This document shows positions 1 to 9,878 of a stretch of DNA of 32,721 nt, piece by piece (within the stretch, counting starts at the first letter, position 1; every line of letters begins with the position of its first letter). Source of the stretch: Robiginitomaculum sp. (GTDB taxonomy: Bacteria > Pseudomonadota > Alphaproteobacteria > Caulobacterales > Maricaulaceae); contig JAJFFM010000113.1 in NCBI GenBank assembly GCA_021776675.1, positions 1 through 32,721 on the forward strand. The letters are read 5' to 3'. The position numbers and the translations under genes are program-made. The notes beneath the pieces were generated by a model. The model ran no database searches, was not told the DNA's origin, and saw only the letters and a list, made by a program, of their open reading frames with translations.

Positions 1-123
1 ACTTTCACACAACCTGCAACCAATACGGATTGCACGGGCAGTGTTTGTACTGTCAGCTTAACCGGCGCTACTTTAACCGCTGGTTCTACGGGTACAATTA
101 CGATCCGGGCATTAGTGCAGTAG
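1..123 (+). CDS. 3' end of an upstream CDS (partial), Thr/Ser-rich C-terminus ...TGSVCTVSLTGATLTAGSTGTITIRALVQ*, possibly a DUF11-like surface protein
   Basis: Open frame 1 from the window edge to TAG at 121-123; composition resembles Ig-like/DUF11 repeats. Confidence 0.6.
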   Translation, partial: TFTQPATNTDCTGSVCTVSLTGATLTAGSTGTITIRALVQ

Positions 124-152
124 GATGCATTAGGCCAGGTACAATTTAACTT

Positions 153-174
153 CTGCGGCAATTCATTGCCGCAG
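153..174. terminator. Perfect 9-bp hairpin (CTGCGGCAA-TTCA-TTGCCGCAG), possible terminator or intercistronic stem-loop
   Basis: Perfect inverted repeat just after the partial CDS stop; followed by ATAATT, so no strong U-tract. Confidence 0.45.
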
Positions 175-252
175 ATAATTACAAAAAGCATTTCATAAAA
201 GCTCGGCACCAAACGTAACCCGTTTGGTGACACGGGCGAAATGTAGGACAAG

Positions 253-3200
253 ATGGTGAATAAGTGGGTCTTATCGTGGGTAAGATGCCTGATAGTTGTG
301 GCCTTTGGACTAACTGCTTTTCAAAGTAGTTTAGTTCAGGCTTCAACTCTTGGGCAGACAGTTACCAATGTTGCTTCCGTTGGGTATGATGAACCCGGCG
401 GTGGGCATACGACTGTGCTCACAAACCAGGCGGTTTTTGTAATTGAAGCCGCGCGCACCGAATCTACCATACAATTTTTTAAATACTCCCCCAATGCGCC
501 CGATGCTATTAATGTACAGATAAATGGATCGGATTTTGCGTCTACAGCTCATGTTTCAGGCCCGTTTTTCGCTATTCCAGCCCCAGAGCAAGTAGTTGGA
601 AAGCCCACAAACTTTAACAGCCCAATAGCTCTAATTCCGACGAGTACATATTTTAGCGGCGAACTTATTTTCATACGTGTGCGCGATTTAGGGCAAAACG
701 GCGATCCAAACAGGATTGAAACCGTCATCACCACCATTATCACCTCTGAAGGCGACGAAGTTTGTCTTAGATTGTACGAATCCGGCCCAGATACAGGTGA
801 ATTTTGGGCTTGGATACCATCTACCCGAGATCCGACCCCTATTAATGACAAATTCCTAACGACAATTCAAGATACAATCTTAACGACAACTTATACTGAT
901 AGTTTCGACAGCACGGAAGTTTCAATAGATACGGCCTTGGTTGACCCGTATGGCCGTGTTTTTAACGGGGTTACCGGTGATTTTGTCGACAATGTTCGTG
1001 TAACCCTCATAAATGCAGCCACCAACCAACCTGCAATTGTGTATGGCGTCGATGGCATTTTCGAATATCCAAATAGTGTCCTCACAGGTCAAGATACCAC
1101 CGATGCGAGCGGTTTTGCTTATGATATCAGGCCCGGCGAATTTCGGTTTCCGCTTGTTGCACTCGGCGAGTATTATGTGCGTGTAGAGCCACCCGAGGGC
1201 TTCTCATTTGCCTCATCTTTAAGCACTGCCGACTTTGTCAGCCTTACAAATGCACCATTTGTCATCGAAAATGATGCGTCCTACGGTCGTAATTTTACCT
1301 TGAACGGCTCTGGGCCCTTAAATTTTGACATTCCCCTGGACGCTGAAACGGACTTTGTCATTTCTAAATCGTCGGAAATACGCAGCGGTGATGTTGGTGA
1401 TTTCATACCCTATACGGTCACAATAGAGAACCGTGGCCATGCTGGTGCGCCCCTGATTATGGTCGATACTTTGCCGCGCGGATTTAGATATGTTAAGGGC
1501 TCTAGCAGGATTGACAAGCAAGCCACAACAGACCCAGAAATATCCGCGAGCGGTAGAAATCTCATATACCGTCCCGGTATTTTGCGCGCAGGCGAAGCGC
1601 TCACGCTCACCTATGTCTTGGAAATTGGCGCAGGAGCCGGCATAGGAACAGGGGCTAGCGAAGCTATAAACTCCGTTGTCGCTGTCGACGGCAACGGCGA
1701 TAATATTTCAAATATTGCACGAGCAAGCATAATATTGCGAGAAGACTTACTGCGCACCACAAGCACATTAATCGGGCGCATTGCAGAAAATGCCTGCGTC
1801 AACGATGAAAGCGGGGCAAGAAAAATCTCTAAGGGCACAGGCGTAAAGGGCGTGCGTTTGTATATGGAAACCGGCGCATATGCGATTACGGATGAGGATG
1901 GTCTGTACAATTTTGGCGGTATTAAAGTCGGCACTCATGTCGTGCAAATTGACGAGGAAACCCTCCCTGACGGCTATGAGGTTATGATGTGCGAGCAAAG
2001 CACACGCTACGCGGGAAAACCAAACTCCAAGTTCATAGAAATTCAAGGCGGGGGCATCTGGCGAGCCAATTTTTATCTTAAAAATAACGGTACAGGCAAG
2101 GTAGAACAAGCTGAGGCCGTATTTAACGACCAAACCGAATACAAAGATTATAACCAAGAGTGGTTGGACGACCAAACACCAGAACCTGATTGGGTATATC
2201 CCAGCCCCGTCCGCACCCCGTCTACGCCTTCCGTTAACATTGGTATTAAACATGCGCCCGGTCAAAAAATTACACTCATGCTCAACGGCACGAAAGTACC
2301 ACAGGTTAATTTTGAGGCCCGAGATAGCAATGCGGCGCGCACCGTCATGATGAGCCGGTGGCGGGGTGTAGATATCCTTGAAGGGGACAATAGGTTCGAG
2401 GCTATCATAAATGACAGTTCAGGCGGGGTTGAACCGATCCTGAAGCGCAACATTCATTTCGCTAAAAACATCGCGCGGGCAATTCCCTTGCCTGATCAAT
2501 CGATTCTGGTCGCAGATGGGCGAACGACGCCAATATTGGCGGTTAGGCTGGAAGACGAGACAGGAAGAGCAGTCCATGCAGGGCGAATTGCTCAAATAGA
2601 CATTCCCGCCCCCTACAGGTTGTACAATAAATCACGGCTTGAGGGCGATGAGGCGTTATTATCTCCAGATTCTGCTAGAGCGAACGTCGTTGCTGGTGTC
2701 GACGGCATTGCTCGTATTGAGCTGGAGCCGACATTGCAAACGGGCAAAGTTACGATCGTAGTTACCTTGGATAATGGCCGAAAACTCGAGCTATTTATGT
2801 ATCTGGAGCCGGAAAAACGCGATTGGATTATTGTCGGTTTAGCAGAAGGCAGCGCCGCCTATAACAGCCTCGAAAATAAATCCGTGGCGCTATTGGCCGG
2901 TGCTAAGGACGATTTACACACGGATGGCCGCGTGGCTTTCTTTGCCAAAGGCCTCATTAAAGGCGACTGGCTTTTAACGCTCGCCGTAGACACGGACAAG
3001 AGGCGCGGCAACCGCGATAGCGACTTTAGGACAGAGATCGATCCTAACGCTTATTACACGCTATACGGTGACCGTTCCTACACGTCTATCGAAGCTGCAA
3101 GCCGATATCCCGTCTATATCAAGTTAGAAAAAAAGAGCTTCTATGCCATGTTCGGCGATTTTAACACCAACATTACCGAAGGTAAATTGACCCGCTATAA

Positions 3201-5397
3201 CCGCCATTTATCGGGGGTAAAATCGGAATATATCGGCGAAAGCTTTCAAGCAATTGGCTACGGCGCCGAGACAAATCAGGGCTTTGCCAAAGACGAAATA
3301 GCTGCGGACGGCACTAGCGGCCCGTACCAATTATCCAATACACACATTCTTGCAAACTCGGAAACCATCACCATCGAGACCCGCGACCGGGTTCGGGCTG
3401 ATGCCATTTTGGACAGCCGGAAATTGATCCGACATCTCGATTACACTTTGGATAATTTAACCGGTGAGCTTATATTCCGCTTGCCTGTGGATGTATCTGA
3501 TAGCGGGTTTAACCCCAATGTGATCGTGGTTGATTACGAGACATCTAGCGATTCTGAACGTAATTTGTCTTATGGTGGACGTATCCAAAAACAAATAATG
3601 GATGGCCGTGTGCAAATAGGCTCCACCTTTGTTCATGAAGGCGGTAACGGCAACCAGTCTGGCGGCAAGTCCGATATGATCGGCGCAGAAATTATTGCGC
3701 AGTTGGGGGCAGGCACTGTGTTGCGCGGTGAATTTGCCACAACCCGCACAAAGCAAAGTTCTGATGATGATTATCAATCTGCAAATGCTTTTTTAGCAGA
3801 GGTCAACCATACCAGTGAAAAACTCAATATAGGCGCCTATGTGCGCTCTGAAGAGGCTGGATACGGCCTGCGTCAACGCAGCACGTCCACAAGCGATGTA
3901 CGGCGCTATGGGGCAAATGTGGACTATAAGTTCGGTGAAATTGTCGATGAGAAAACTGGTCGTCGAGGCAGCCGAAACATCGTTGCCAGCCTATACAAAG
4001 AAGACAATTTGGGCACGGGTAATTCGCGCACACTTTCAGAAGTAAGCGTTAATCAGGAAAGCGAAAAAATATCTGGTTCGGTCGGTCTTCGCTCGGTTAA
4101 TGACAAAAACACAGGCGGAAATGACAAGGATTCTATCCTTGCCCTCCTCAGCGCACGTTTCACCCTGCCAAAGCACGGTATGACCTTCCAGGCGAGCCAT
4201 GAGCAACCTCTGAGCGGTAAAAGCGATGTTGGAGACTTCCCTCAGCGTACCCGCTTATCCATGGAAAAAACCATTACCGACAAGGCCAGTGTACAAATTA
4301 GCCATGATATTCTTAACGGCAGCAATGGTAAGGGGCAAAATACATCCATTGGTGTTAATTATAAGCCTTGGGCTGGCACGGAGCTATCCGCAGGCACCGA
4401 TATGATTACCTCCGATAGCGGTAGGCGCCTGGGCGCAACTATTGGCCTTGATCAACAAATCCAATTAACACCAAAATGGAGCACATCTTTCGGCATGACC
4501 AATAGGCGCATTTTTGGCGGCGGTGATGTCATCGAAACCGTCGCACCGGATGCTGCCATATCAAGCCTCGAAGTCAACGAATCCTATCTCGCAGGCTATG
4601 CGGGTCTTGGATACCGTACCGAAAACACCAGCGTATCGACCCGTATCGAAGTGCGTGATGCCGTATCTTCAGAATCCGTAATCGCAAGTGTGGCGGCGGC
4701 CCGCGAATTGTCCGAAAAGCTTTCCTTTGCGGGGGCCGTACGCGCAAATTTCAGAAATCAGGACATAATCTCCACCAATAGTCCAACAATAACCCCTACA
4801 GGCGATACGACTGGCAGTTCTACGACTGGCAGTTCTACAAGTGGGTTATCCGGCAAATCAACACGCATTGACGGACGCATTGGCACCGCATGGCGTCCTC
4901 GCAACAATGATAAATTAGTAGTCTTAAATCGTTTGGACATCGGCCTTGACGATAGCTTATCCGGTACCAAGACAACTAAAATCGTCAATAATTTGACGGC
5001 CAATACGATGATAAATGAACGCTGGCAATTGGCCGGGCATTACGGCGTGAAACATGTGAAAACCAAATTTGAGGGTGCCAGTTATAGCAGTTTCTCACAT
5101 CTTGCGGGCGCAGAAACCCGACTTGATATCACCGAACGTATTGATATTGGGCTGCAAGGCTCTGTGCTGTACGGACATGGCACTGATAGCCTTAGCTATT
5201 CTTACGGTCCGTCCATAGGTGTCTCGCCCGCGGATAATGTATGGCTGAGCTTAGGTTATAATGTCAAAGGGTATGTAGACCGCGATTTCTCTGCCGCCGA
5301 ATACAGCCAAAAAGGTGCTTATCTGAAATTCCGCTTTAAATTTGACCAAAATTCGGCGCGCGGGCTGTTAAATATGATCTCGCCCTCTAGTAATTAA
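253..5397 (+). CDS. Very large secreted/outer-membrane protein with DUF11-like domain, SdrD_B/carboxypeptidase-regulatory-like domain and long C-terminal beta-barrel-like region
   Basis: 1714-aa ORF; N-terminal signal-like segment; 'VISKSSEIRSGDVGDFIPYTVTIENRGHAGAPLIMVDTLPRGFRYVKGSSRI' (DUF11 style); 'GVKGVRLYMETGAYAITDEDGLYNFGGIKVGTHVVQID' (SdrD_B style); C-terminal half of alternating amphipathic strands. Confidence 0.85.
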   Translation: MVNKWVLSWVRCLIVVAFGLTAFQSSLVQASTLGQTVTNVASVGYDEPGGGHTTVLTNQAVFVIEAARTESTIQFFKYSPNAPDAINVQINGSDFASTAHVSGPFFAIPAPEQVVGKPTNFNSPIALIPTSTYFSGELIFIRVRDLGQNGDPNRIETVITTIITSEGDEVCLRLYESGPDTGEFWAWIPSTRDPTPINDKFLTTIQDTILTTTYTDSFDSTEVSIDTALVDPYGRVFNGVTGDFVDNVRVTLINAATNQPAIVYGVDGIFEYPNSVLTGQDTTDASGFAYDIRPGEFRFPLVALGEYYVRVEPPEGFSFASSLSTADFVSLTNAPFVIENDASYGRNFTLNGSGPLNFDIPLDAETDFVISKSSEIRSGDVGDFIPYTVTIENRGHAGAPLIMVDTLPRGFRYVKGSSRIDKQATTDPEISASGRNLIYRPGILRAGEALTLTYVLEIGAGAGIGTGASEAINSVVAVDGNGDNISNIARASIILREDLLRTTSTLIGRIAENACVNDESGARKISKGTGVKGVRLYMETGAYAITDEDGLYNFGGIKVGTHVVQIDEETLPDGYEVMMCEQSTRYAGKPNSKFIEIQGGGIWRANFYLKNNGTGKVEQAEAVFNDQTEYKDYNQEWLDDQTPEPDWVYPSPVRTPSTPSVNIGIKHAPGQKITLMLNGTKVPQVNFEARDSNAARTVMMSRWRGVDILEGDNRFEAIINDSSGGVEPILKRNIHFAKNIARAIPLPDQSILVADGRTTPILAVRLEDETGRAVHAGRIAQIDIPAPYRLYNKSRLEGDEALLSPDSARANVVAGVDGIARIELEPTLQTGKVTIVVTLDNGRKLELFMYLEPEKRDWIIVGLAEGSAAYNSLENKSVALLAGAKDDLHTDGRVAFFAKGLIKGDWLLTLAVDTDKRRGNRDSDFRTEIDPNAYYTLYGDRSYTSIEAASRYPVYIKLEKKSFYAMFGDFNTNITEGKLTRYNRHLSGVKSEYIGESFQAIGYGAETNQGFAKDEIAADGTSGPYQLSNTHILANSETITIETRDRVRADAILDSRKLIRHLDYTLDNLTGELIFRLPVDVSDSGFNPNVIVVDYETSSDSERNLSYGGRIQKQIMDGRVQIGSTFVHEGGNGNQSGGKSDMIGAEIIAQLGAGTVLRGEFATTRTKQSSDDDYQSANAFLAEVNHTSEKLNIGAYVRSEEAGYGLRQRSTSTSDVRRYGANVDYKFGEIVDEKTGRRGSRNIVASLYKEDNLGTGNSRTLSEVSVNQESEKISGSVGLRSVNDKNTGGNDKDSILALLSARFTLPKHGMTFQASHEQPLSGKSDVGDFPQRTRLSMEKTITDKASVQISHDILNGSNGKGQNTSIGVNYKPWAGTELSAGTDMITSDSGRRLGATIGLDQQIQLTPKWSTSFGMTNRRIFGGGDVIETVAPDAAISSLEVNESYLAGYAGLGYRTENTSVSTRIEVRDAVSSESVIASVAAARELSEKLSFAGAVRANFRNQDIISTNSPTITPTGDTTGSSTTGSSTSGLSGKSTRIDGRIGTAWRPRNNDKLVVLNRLDIGLDDSLSGTKTTKIVNNLTANTMINERWQLAGHYGVKHVKTKFEGASYSSFSHLAGAETRLDITERIDIGLQGSVLYGHGTDSLSYSYGPSIGVSPADNVWLSLGYNVKGYVDRDFSAAEYSQKGAYLKFRFKFDQNSARGLLNMISPSSN
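4807..4836 (+). repeat. Two perfect tandem 15-bp units (ACGACTGGCAGTTCT) encoding TTGSS-TTGSS inside the large surface protein
   Basis: Direct reading of sequence. Confidence 0.9.
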
Positions 5398-5446
5398 AAG
5401 TGGCAAGCAGCAGCGGTAGCTGGTCTTAACTTCGCCTAAATAACAA

Positions 5447-6511
5447 CTAAGGTTTAATCACAAAACTATGGGTTTGACCCGTAACGGTTTGGTTTTCTAA
5501 CATACCGCCAACAGTCATGAATTTTCTACCACCCAAATGCACAAGTGCACGGTGATCCATCGTGGCGACATTTTTGTCTGCAAATACGGTATATTTATCA
5601 GCACTAATATCATAGCCCCACACATGTGCGCTAGGGCTGCTTGGTACTTTATCATACCCTATTCCGTTATAATTATACGGATTATCAGATCCTCCCGCGA
5701 ATATAATCATATTGGCTTCTGGCCATCCTGTTGCCGCCATTCGGTAATTACCTTTGTCTGGTAATTGCGGTAATTTACGCCATGCAATCACTGCGGGGTC
5801 AGCACCGTCAATATCACCGCGCCAACACGCATTAATATCCTCAAAAGTCCGCCGCGCGTCCGATGATTTAGGCGGCACAATCTGTACGCCATCGCAAATC
5901 ACCATAACGTCCTTTACAATACCGCCTGCATGGCCAAATACGGGCGCGCCGGGCCAATCTGTAGCGGGTGTCCATATATCGTTCTGAGTGTCGTATATCT
6001 GGACATTGACGACATTATCATCCTTGTGCCAGCCCGAGACCAGATAAATATAACGGTCTTGGTAAGTAAGGGATACGCTATCATCCACAGGCACAGGCAT
6101 ATCGGCTGCGCGGCTGTAGGTTTGCGCTTTTACATCATAAGCCCAAACTTCCGGCATGGAAATCTCCGACCCATCTTCTGCAACCGTATAGCCGCCGAGT
6201 ACATAGATAGTATCACCAATGACCTGCGCCGTAGAAGCCAACCGCCCAATACCGTCCGGTAGTGGCGCAATAGTTTCGCAAGTATTTTTCGCTAAATCAC
6301 AAGCATAAGCCGCAGCAGTGACATCCCGCCAAGTCTTGCCCGCACCCAAACCGGTAAAACTATACACCGTCTGTGTCCCAGCGTGATAAGCAACGGCATT
6401 ATTAGATACTGGTTCTGGCAACTGGAAGCTAGGTAATTGGGTTGCACTATCGGTACAGCCTATTAAGAATATGCCAAATATAAGCGGTAAAAATTTACGC
6501 CCCATCATCAT
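5447..6511 (-). CDS. Kelch-repeat lipoprotein
   Basis: 354 aa; N-terminus MMMGRKFLPLIFGIFLIGC (lipobox-like); repeated 'IYVLGGYTV..','VWAYDVKAQTYSRAADMPVP','IYLVSGW','MIIFAGGSDNP' Kelch-type motifs. Confidence 0.8.
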   Translation of the reverse strand: MMMGRKFLPLIFGIFLIGCTDSATQLPSFQLPEPVSNNAVAYHAGTQTVYSFTGLGAGKTWRDVTAAAYACDLAKNTCETIAPLPDGIGRLASTAQVIGDTIYVLGGYTVAEDGSEISMPEVWAYDVKAQTYSRAADMPVPVDDSVSLTYQDRYIYLVSGWHKDDNVVNVQIYDTQNDIWTPATDWPGAPVFGHAGGIVKDVMVICDGVQIVPPKSSDARRTFEDINACWRGDIDGADPAVIAWRKLPQLPDKGNYRMAATGWPEANMIIFAGGSDNPYNYNGIGYDKVPSSPSAHVWGYDISADKYTVFADKNVATMDHRALVHLGGRKFMTVGGMLENQTVTGQTHSFVIKP

Positions 6512-7047
6512 ACCCCTAACCCCAATCTTTCGCGCACTTTCTCAATAAAGGCGCGTTGTTCATCATTTGGCTCTCCGTCTGCATGAGATATTTTTCTTAG
6601 CATATCTGACAAATCATCTGCCTCCGCGCGGTTAATTGCCTTGGACAATATATTGGTCATAGGCATCAAAGTTGTATCAGGTTGCGATAAATCTTTCACC
6701 GCCCAGCGCATTTGGGTTAAAAGCTCGTCCGCTTCAACCGCAGAGATTTTCATATAGGACTTCAGCGTGGCAATAATGCGGCTGGTGGATGCGCCGCTGA
6801 TCAAACCTTCATGTTCATTTGCATATTCGGACAATTTAGCAGCGCTGACCATAAGCACGGTTGCGGCTTCCATAGGGTTGTCGATTAAATCTATGCCGCG
6901 CTTACTGGCCTTGCTTGTAAACCGCATACGGCGCGGCATATTACGCAAAGTATTGGCCGCTTTCGTCACTTCATTAACACCGCGAGCAGCCCTACTCACC
7001 CAAAAGATAGCGGTGGCGACGGCGATGATAATCCCAATTATGTGCAT
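6508..7047 (-). CDS. TerB-like (tellurite-resistance/DjlA-type helical domain) protein with N-terminal membrane segment
   Basis: Track ORF 6508..7104; more likely start MHIIGIIIAVATAIFW at 7047; C-terminus 'DLSDMLRKISHADGEPNDEQRAFIEKVRERLGL' is TerB-like; stop overlaps the Kelch gene start (ATGA). Confidence 0.65.
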   Translation of the reverse strand: MHIIGIIIAVATAIFWVSRAARGVNEVTKAANTLRNMPRRMRFTSKASKRGIDLIDNPMEAATVLMVSAAKLSEYANEHEGLISGASTSRIIATLKSYMKISAVEADELLTQMRWAVKDLSQPDTTLMPMTNILSKAINRAEADDLSDMLRKISHADGEPNDEQRAFIEKVRERLGLGV

Positions 7048-7232
7048 AGTCTTCCTTTTGCACGCAATATAGGGGGATTCTAACGGCAGGACAAGCGAGA
7101 GCATTTAATATGCATGGGTATTTGATGTTAAAATACTTGATGTGTGTAATAAGCATGCGTCTACGCACATGAAATTCAAATAGATGTAATGAAAGAAACG
7201 CGAAAGCACAGGTAAAAAGCTAAATTTGCTTA

Positions 7233-7538
7233 TTAAGCGGCTTCTGCGGCTTCAACTTCTTCAGACTTTTTGACCAAAGCACGTTTAATTTTTTTGGCTT
7301 TGTCGGTTAATTTTGCGTTTTTAGTATTCATAAGGAAACCATCGAGGCCACCCTTAAAATCAACTGTACGCAAAGATGCAGCGGTTACGCGCAATTTAAA
7401 CTTTTGACCCAAAACATCGGATGCCAAAGTGACATTGCACAAATTTGGCTCAAAACGGCGTCTAGTCCGCACTTTAGAGTGAGAAACATTATTTCCGCTC
7501 ATTGGGCCTGTACCCATAAGATCGCAACGACGTGCCAT
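7233..7538 (-). CDS. rpmB: 50S ribosomal protein L28
   Basis: MARRCDLMGTGPMSGNNVSHSKVRTRRRFEPNL... is the L28 signature. Confidence 0.97.
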   Translation of the reverse strand: MARRCDLMGTGPMSGNNVSHSKVRTRRRFEPNLCNVTLASDVLGQKFKLRVTAASLRTVDFKGGLDGFLMNTKNAKLTDKAKKIKRALVKKSEEVEAAEAA

Positions 7539-7791
7539 GACAAAGTCCTTTAGTATTCTTTATTATTATTCTTTAATAGTATTAGGTTCGTATATCCGAG
7601 CACAGTTATACTAGCCCTGAAAACAAGTTTGCGGGACATAAACGCCTAATTCCCTAACGTCAAGCGGCGTTTTACGCAAAGCACATAGAAAAGCCCATAG
7701 AAACGCCGGCGCTATACCCAACCTTGTGCTAAATATGGTGTGGCATTAATCTTACCGTACTCTCTGCAAAGAGAATATCATGCGCATTGTA

Positions 7792-8580
7792 TCACGTGTT
7801 AATAAATATCTCTTTGAGACGAAGGCTGGTTTGCACTTTATATGCCCGACCAACGCGTAATTCCGCACCGCCTTGCAGCAGCAAATATTGTACACCTTTG
7901 CGCATATTTACCTCTTTAACCTTTAGAATATTGATAATGGTAGAGCGGTGTATGCGCTGAAATAAAGCCGTGTCCAACATGGCTTCAAAATGGTGCATAG
8001 TATCGCGAACAAAATGACTGCGGTCGTCCACCATATGTACGGTTACATAATCCCGAGACGCTTCGACCCATTCTATGGATTCCAAAGAGATTTTACGGTT
8101 GCGACCTCTATCTTTGATCCATAAGCCTGAATCCGGTTTGGACGGTACATTTTCCAAGCTCTGTGCCCGCAATTGCGCTAAAACGGAATTCAATTCCCCA
8201 ACCTTGTCCAAAGCTGTGCTGCGTTTTTGACGTTGTCGATAGCGGTCTAGCGCCTGCCCTAACCTGTCATTATTTACCGGCTTAAGAAGATAGTCCAATG
8301 CATTACGCTCGAACGCTTGCACGGCAAATTGGTTGAAAGCTGTAACAAAGATAACATCTATATTTAATGCCGATGCATAATCAGCCACGTCAAGTCCGTC
8401 CATGCCGGGCATATTGATGTCCAATAGAACCATATCGGGTGATAAATTGGTAAGCGCAGCAACCGCAGCATCTCCGTCTCTAGCTGTGCCAACAATGTCT
8501 ACATCCGTGTAACGTGCTAGCTTTATTTCGAGACGACGAATGGCCAGAGCCTCATCGTCGACGATTAATACTTTTATCAT
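7792..8580 (-). CDS. LytTR-family response regulator (REC + LytTR DNA-binding domain)
   Basis: VDDEALAIRRLE..., 'DMVLLDINMPGMDGLDVA', C-terminal 'SIEWVEASRDYVTVHM...RIHRSTIINILKVKEV' LytTR motif. Confidence 0.93.
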   Translation of the reverse strand: MIKVLIVDDEALAIRRLEIKLARYTDVDIVGTARDGDAAVAALTNLSPDMVLLDINMPGMDGLDVADYASALNIDVIFVTAFNQFAVQAFERNALDYLLKPVNNDRLGQALDRYRQRQKRSTALDKVGELNSVLAQLRAQSLENVPSKPDSGLWIKDRGRNRKISLESIEWVEASRDYVTVHMVDDRSHFVRDTMHHFEAMLDTALFQRIHRSTIINILKVKEVNMRKGVQYLLLQGGAELRVGRAYKVQTSLRLKEIFINT

Positions 8581-8581
8581 A

Positions 8582-9622
8582 TTAGGTTCTTTCTATAGGT
8601 ATAGTCATGCTTACTTTGACACCTTGACCACTCTTGCTGGTGATTTCCAAATTTGCCGCGCCGCCGTAAATTGTCGACAGGCGATCACGCATATTGGCCA
8701 AGCCGATGCCGTTCATCGGTTGGGTCGTATCAAATCCCGGCCCATTATCCGACACACTCAGAACGAGTTTTTGTTTAATAATCGCTGATGAAATCATAAT
8801 TTTACCATTATTTTTCATGAGTGCTACGGCATGCTTAATTGTGTTTTCTATGGCGGGCTGTAAAATCAAACTTGGTACCAGCAAATCAAGTGTATCGGAA
8901 TCAATATTAAATTCTGCCTTCAACTTTTCAGAAAAGCGAGTTTCCTCTATGTTTAAATATTCTTTTATAATACCAATTTCCGCTTCGAGAGAAATTTTTA
9001 CGTCTGGCGTGTTTTCCAAAGAAAAGCGCAGAAAATTACTCAGGTTTTCGATCATTTGTTCTGCACGCTCGTTTTCGTTATCAAGTACCAATGTTGAAAC
9101 CGAGTTCAGTGTATTAAACAAAAAATGTGGGTTGATTTGATAGCGTAACATTTCCAGGTGGGCATTATGGGCATGAACGCGAGCTTCGCTACTGAGCTCA
9201 GCCTCTCGCATAAAGCGGAAATAGTTAAAGATCGCGAAATAACCCAACAACAACACCAGATAAAACAGCGACCACATATATACACCTACTGCATATCTAC
9301 GCGCATCAAAGAGATCCAATTGCCAGGAAAATTGACCATTGAAACTAAGTGATATGAGCTCCCAATGCACTATTTCCACAAAAACTGCTATGAAAGGTCC
9401 AAACAACAAAATAATCAGAAGTGGTGTGTTTTTTAGCAGTGATGAAATCACCCATAAAAGGATTGTGGCCACAATACCCGACACTAAAACGGCCACGCCG
9501 TCCCAACCCTCAAACAAAACATAGCGCGTAACCAGCGATACAGACCAGAAGATGGCCGTAAACACAGCCATCACTTTTGCTTCTGCGCTTATATATCTAT
9601 TTACAAAGCTTTTTAGGCTCAC
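8582..9622 (-). CDS. LytS/YehU-type sensor histidine kinase with N-terminal TM helices
   Basis: 'LEMLRYQINPHFLFNTLNSVSTLV' (His_kinase) and 'IENTIKHAV...GIGLANMRDRL' ATPase motifs; one nt between its stop and the response-regulator start. Confidence 0.93.
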   Translation of the reverse strand: MSLKSFVNRYISAEAKVMAVFTAIFWSVSLVTRYVLFEGWDGVAVLVSGIVATILLWVISSLLKNTPLLIILLFGPFIAVFVEIVHWELISLSFNGQFSWQLDLFDARRYAVGVYMWSLFYLVLLLGYFAIFNYFRFMREAELSSEARVHAHNAHLEMLRYQINPHFLFNTLNSVSTLVLDNENERAEQMIENLSNFLRFSLENTPDVKISLEAEIGIIKEYLNIEETRFSEKLKAEFNIDSDTLDLLVPSLILQPAIENTIKHAVALMKNNGKIMISSAIIKQKLVLSVSDNGPGFDTTQPMNGIGLANMRDRLSTIYGGAANLEITSKSGQGVKVSMTIPIERT

Positions 9623-9639
9623 TAGTTTATCTCGTTTTG

Positions 9640-9682
9640 ATTATGTTATGCTGTATGGTACATACCATGTTTATGTCATAAT
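9640..9682. promoter_or_regulatory. Nested palindrome (ATTATG...ATGGTA-CA-TACCAT...CATAAT) between the kinase and TonB receptor genes, candidate operator
   Basis: Perfect inner 6-bp arms 9655-9660/9663-9668 and outer 6-bp arms 9640-9645/9677-9682, nearly co-centred. Confidence 0.4.
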
Positions 9683-9878
9683 ACCTATTAAAACAAAGGC
9701 ATGGATTAAACTGCGCTGTTTGTCGCAAATATATGAACATTCGTCGATGAACACGTAGTTAATCGCGAAATTAATGTTATTTGTCGAACGTAATTCTATC
9801 GGAATGTACAAGTTCCTAGAATAGGCGGGCACTGCATTTAAGAAAGATGGTTTGAGAAAAAATTAAAGGATAGTTGCT

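Noticed and set aside
1768-2265. 165-aa minus-strand ORF inside the giant surface gene
   Set aside because: Antisense to a clear coding frame, no recognisable motif; typical spurious shadow ORF. The same applies to most other unlisted track ORFs.
8694-9140. 148-aa plus-strand ORF antisense to the histidine kinase
   Set aside because: Opposes the conserved HisKA/ATPase coding frame; no domain signature or RBS.
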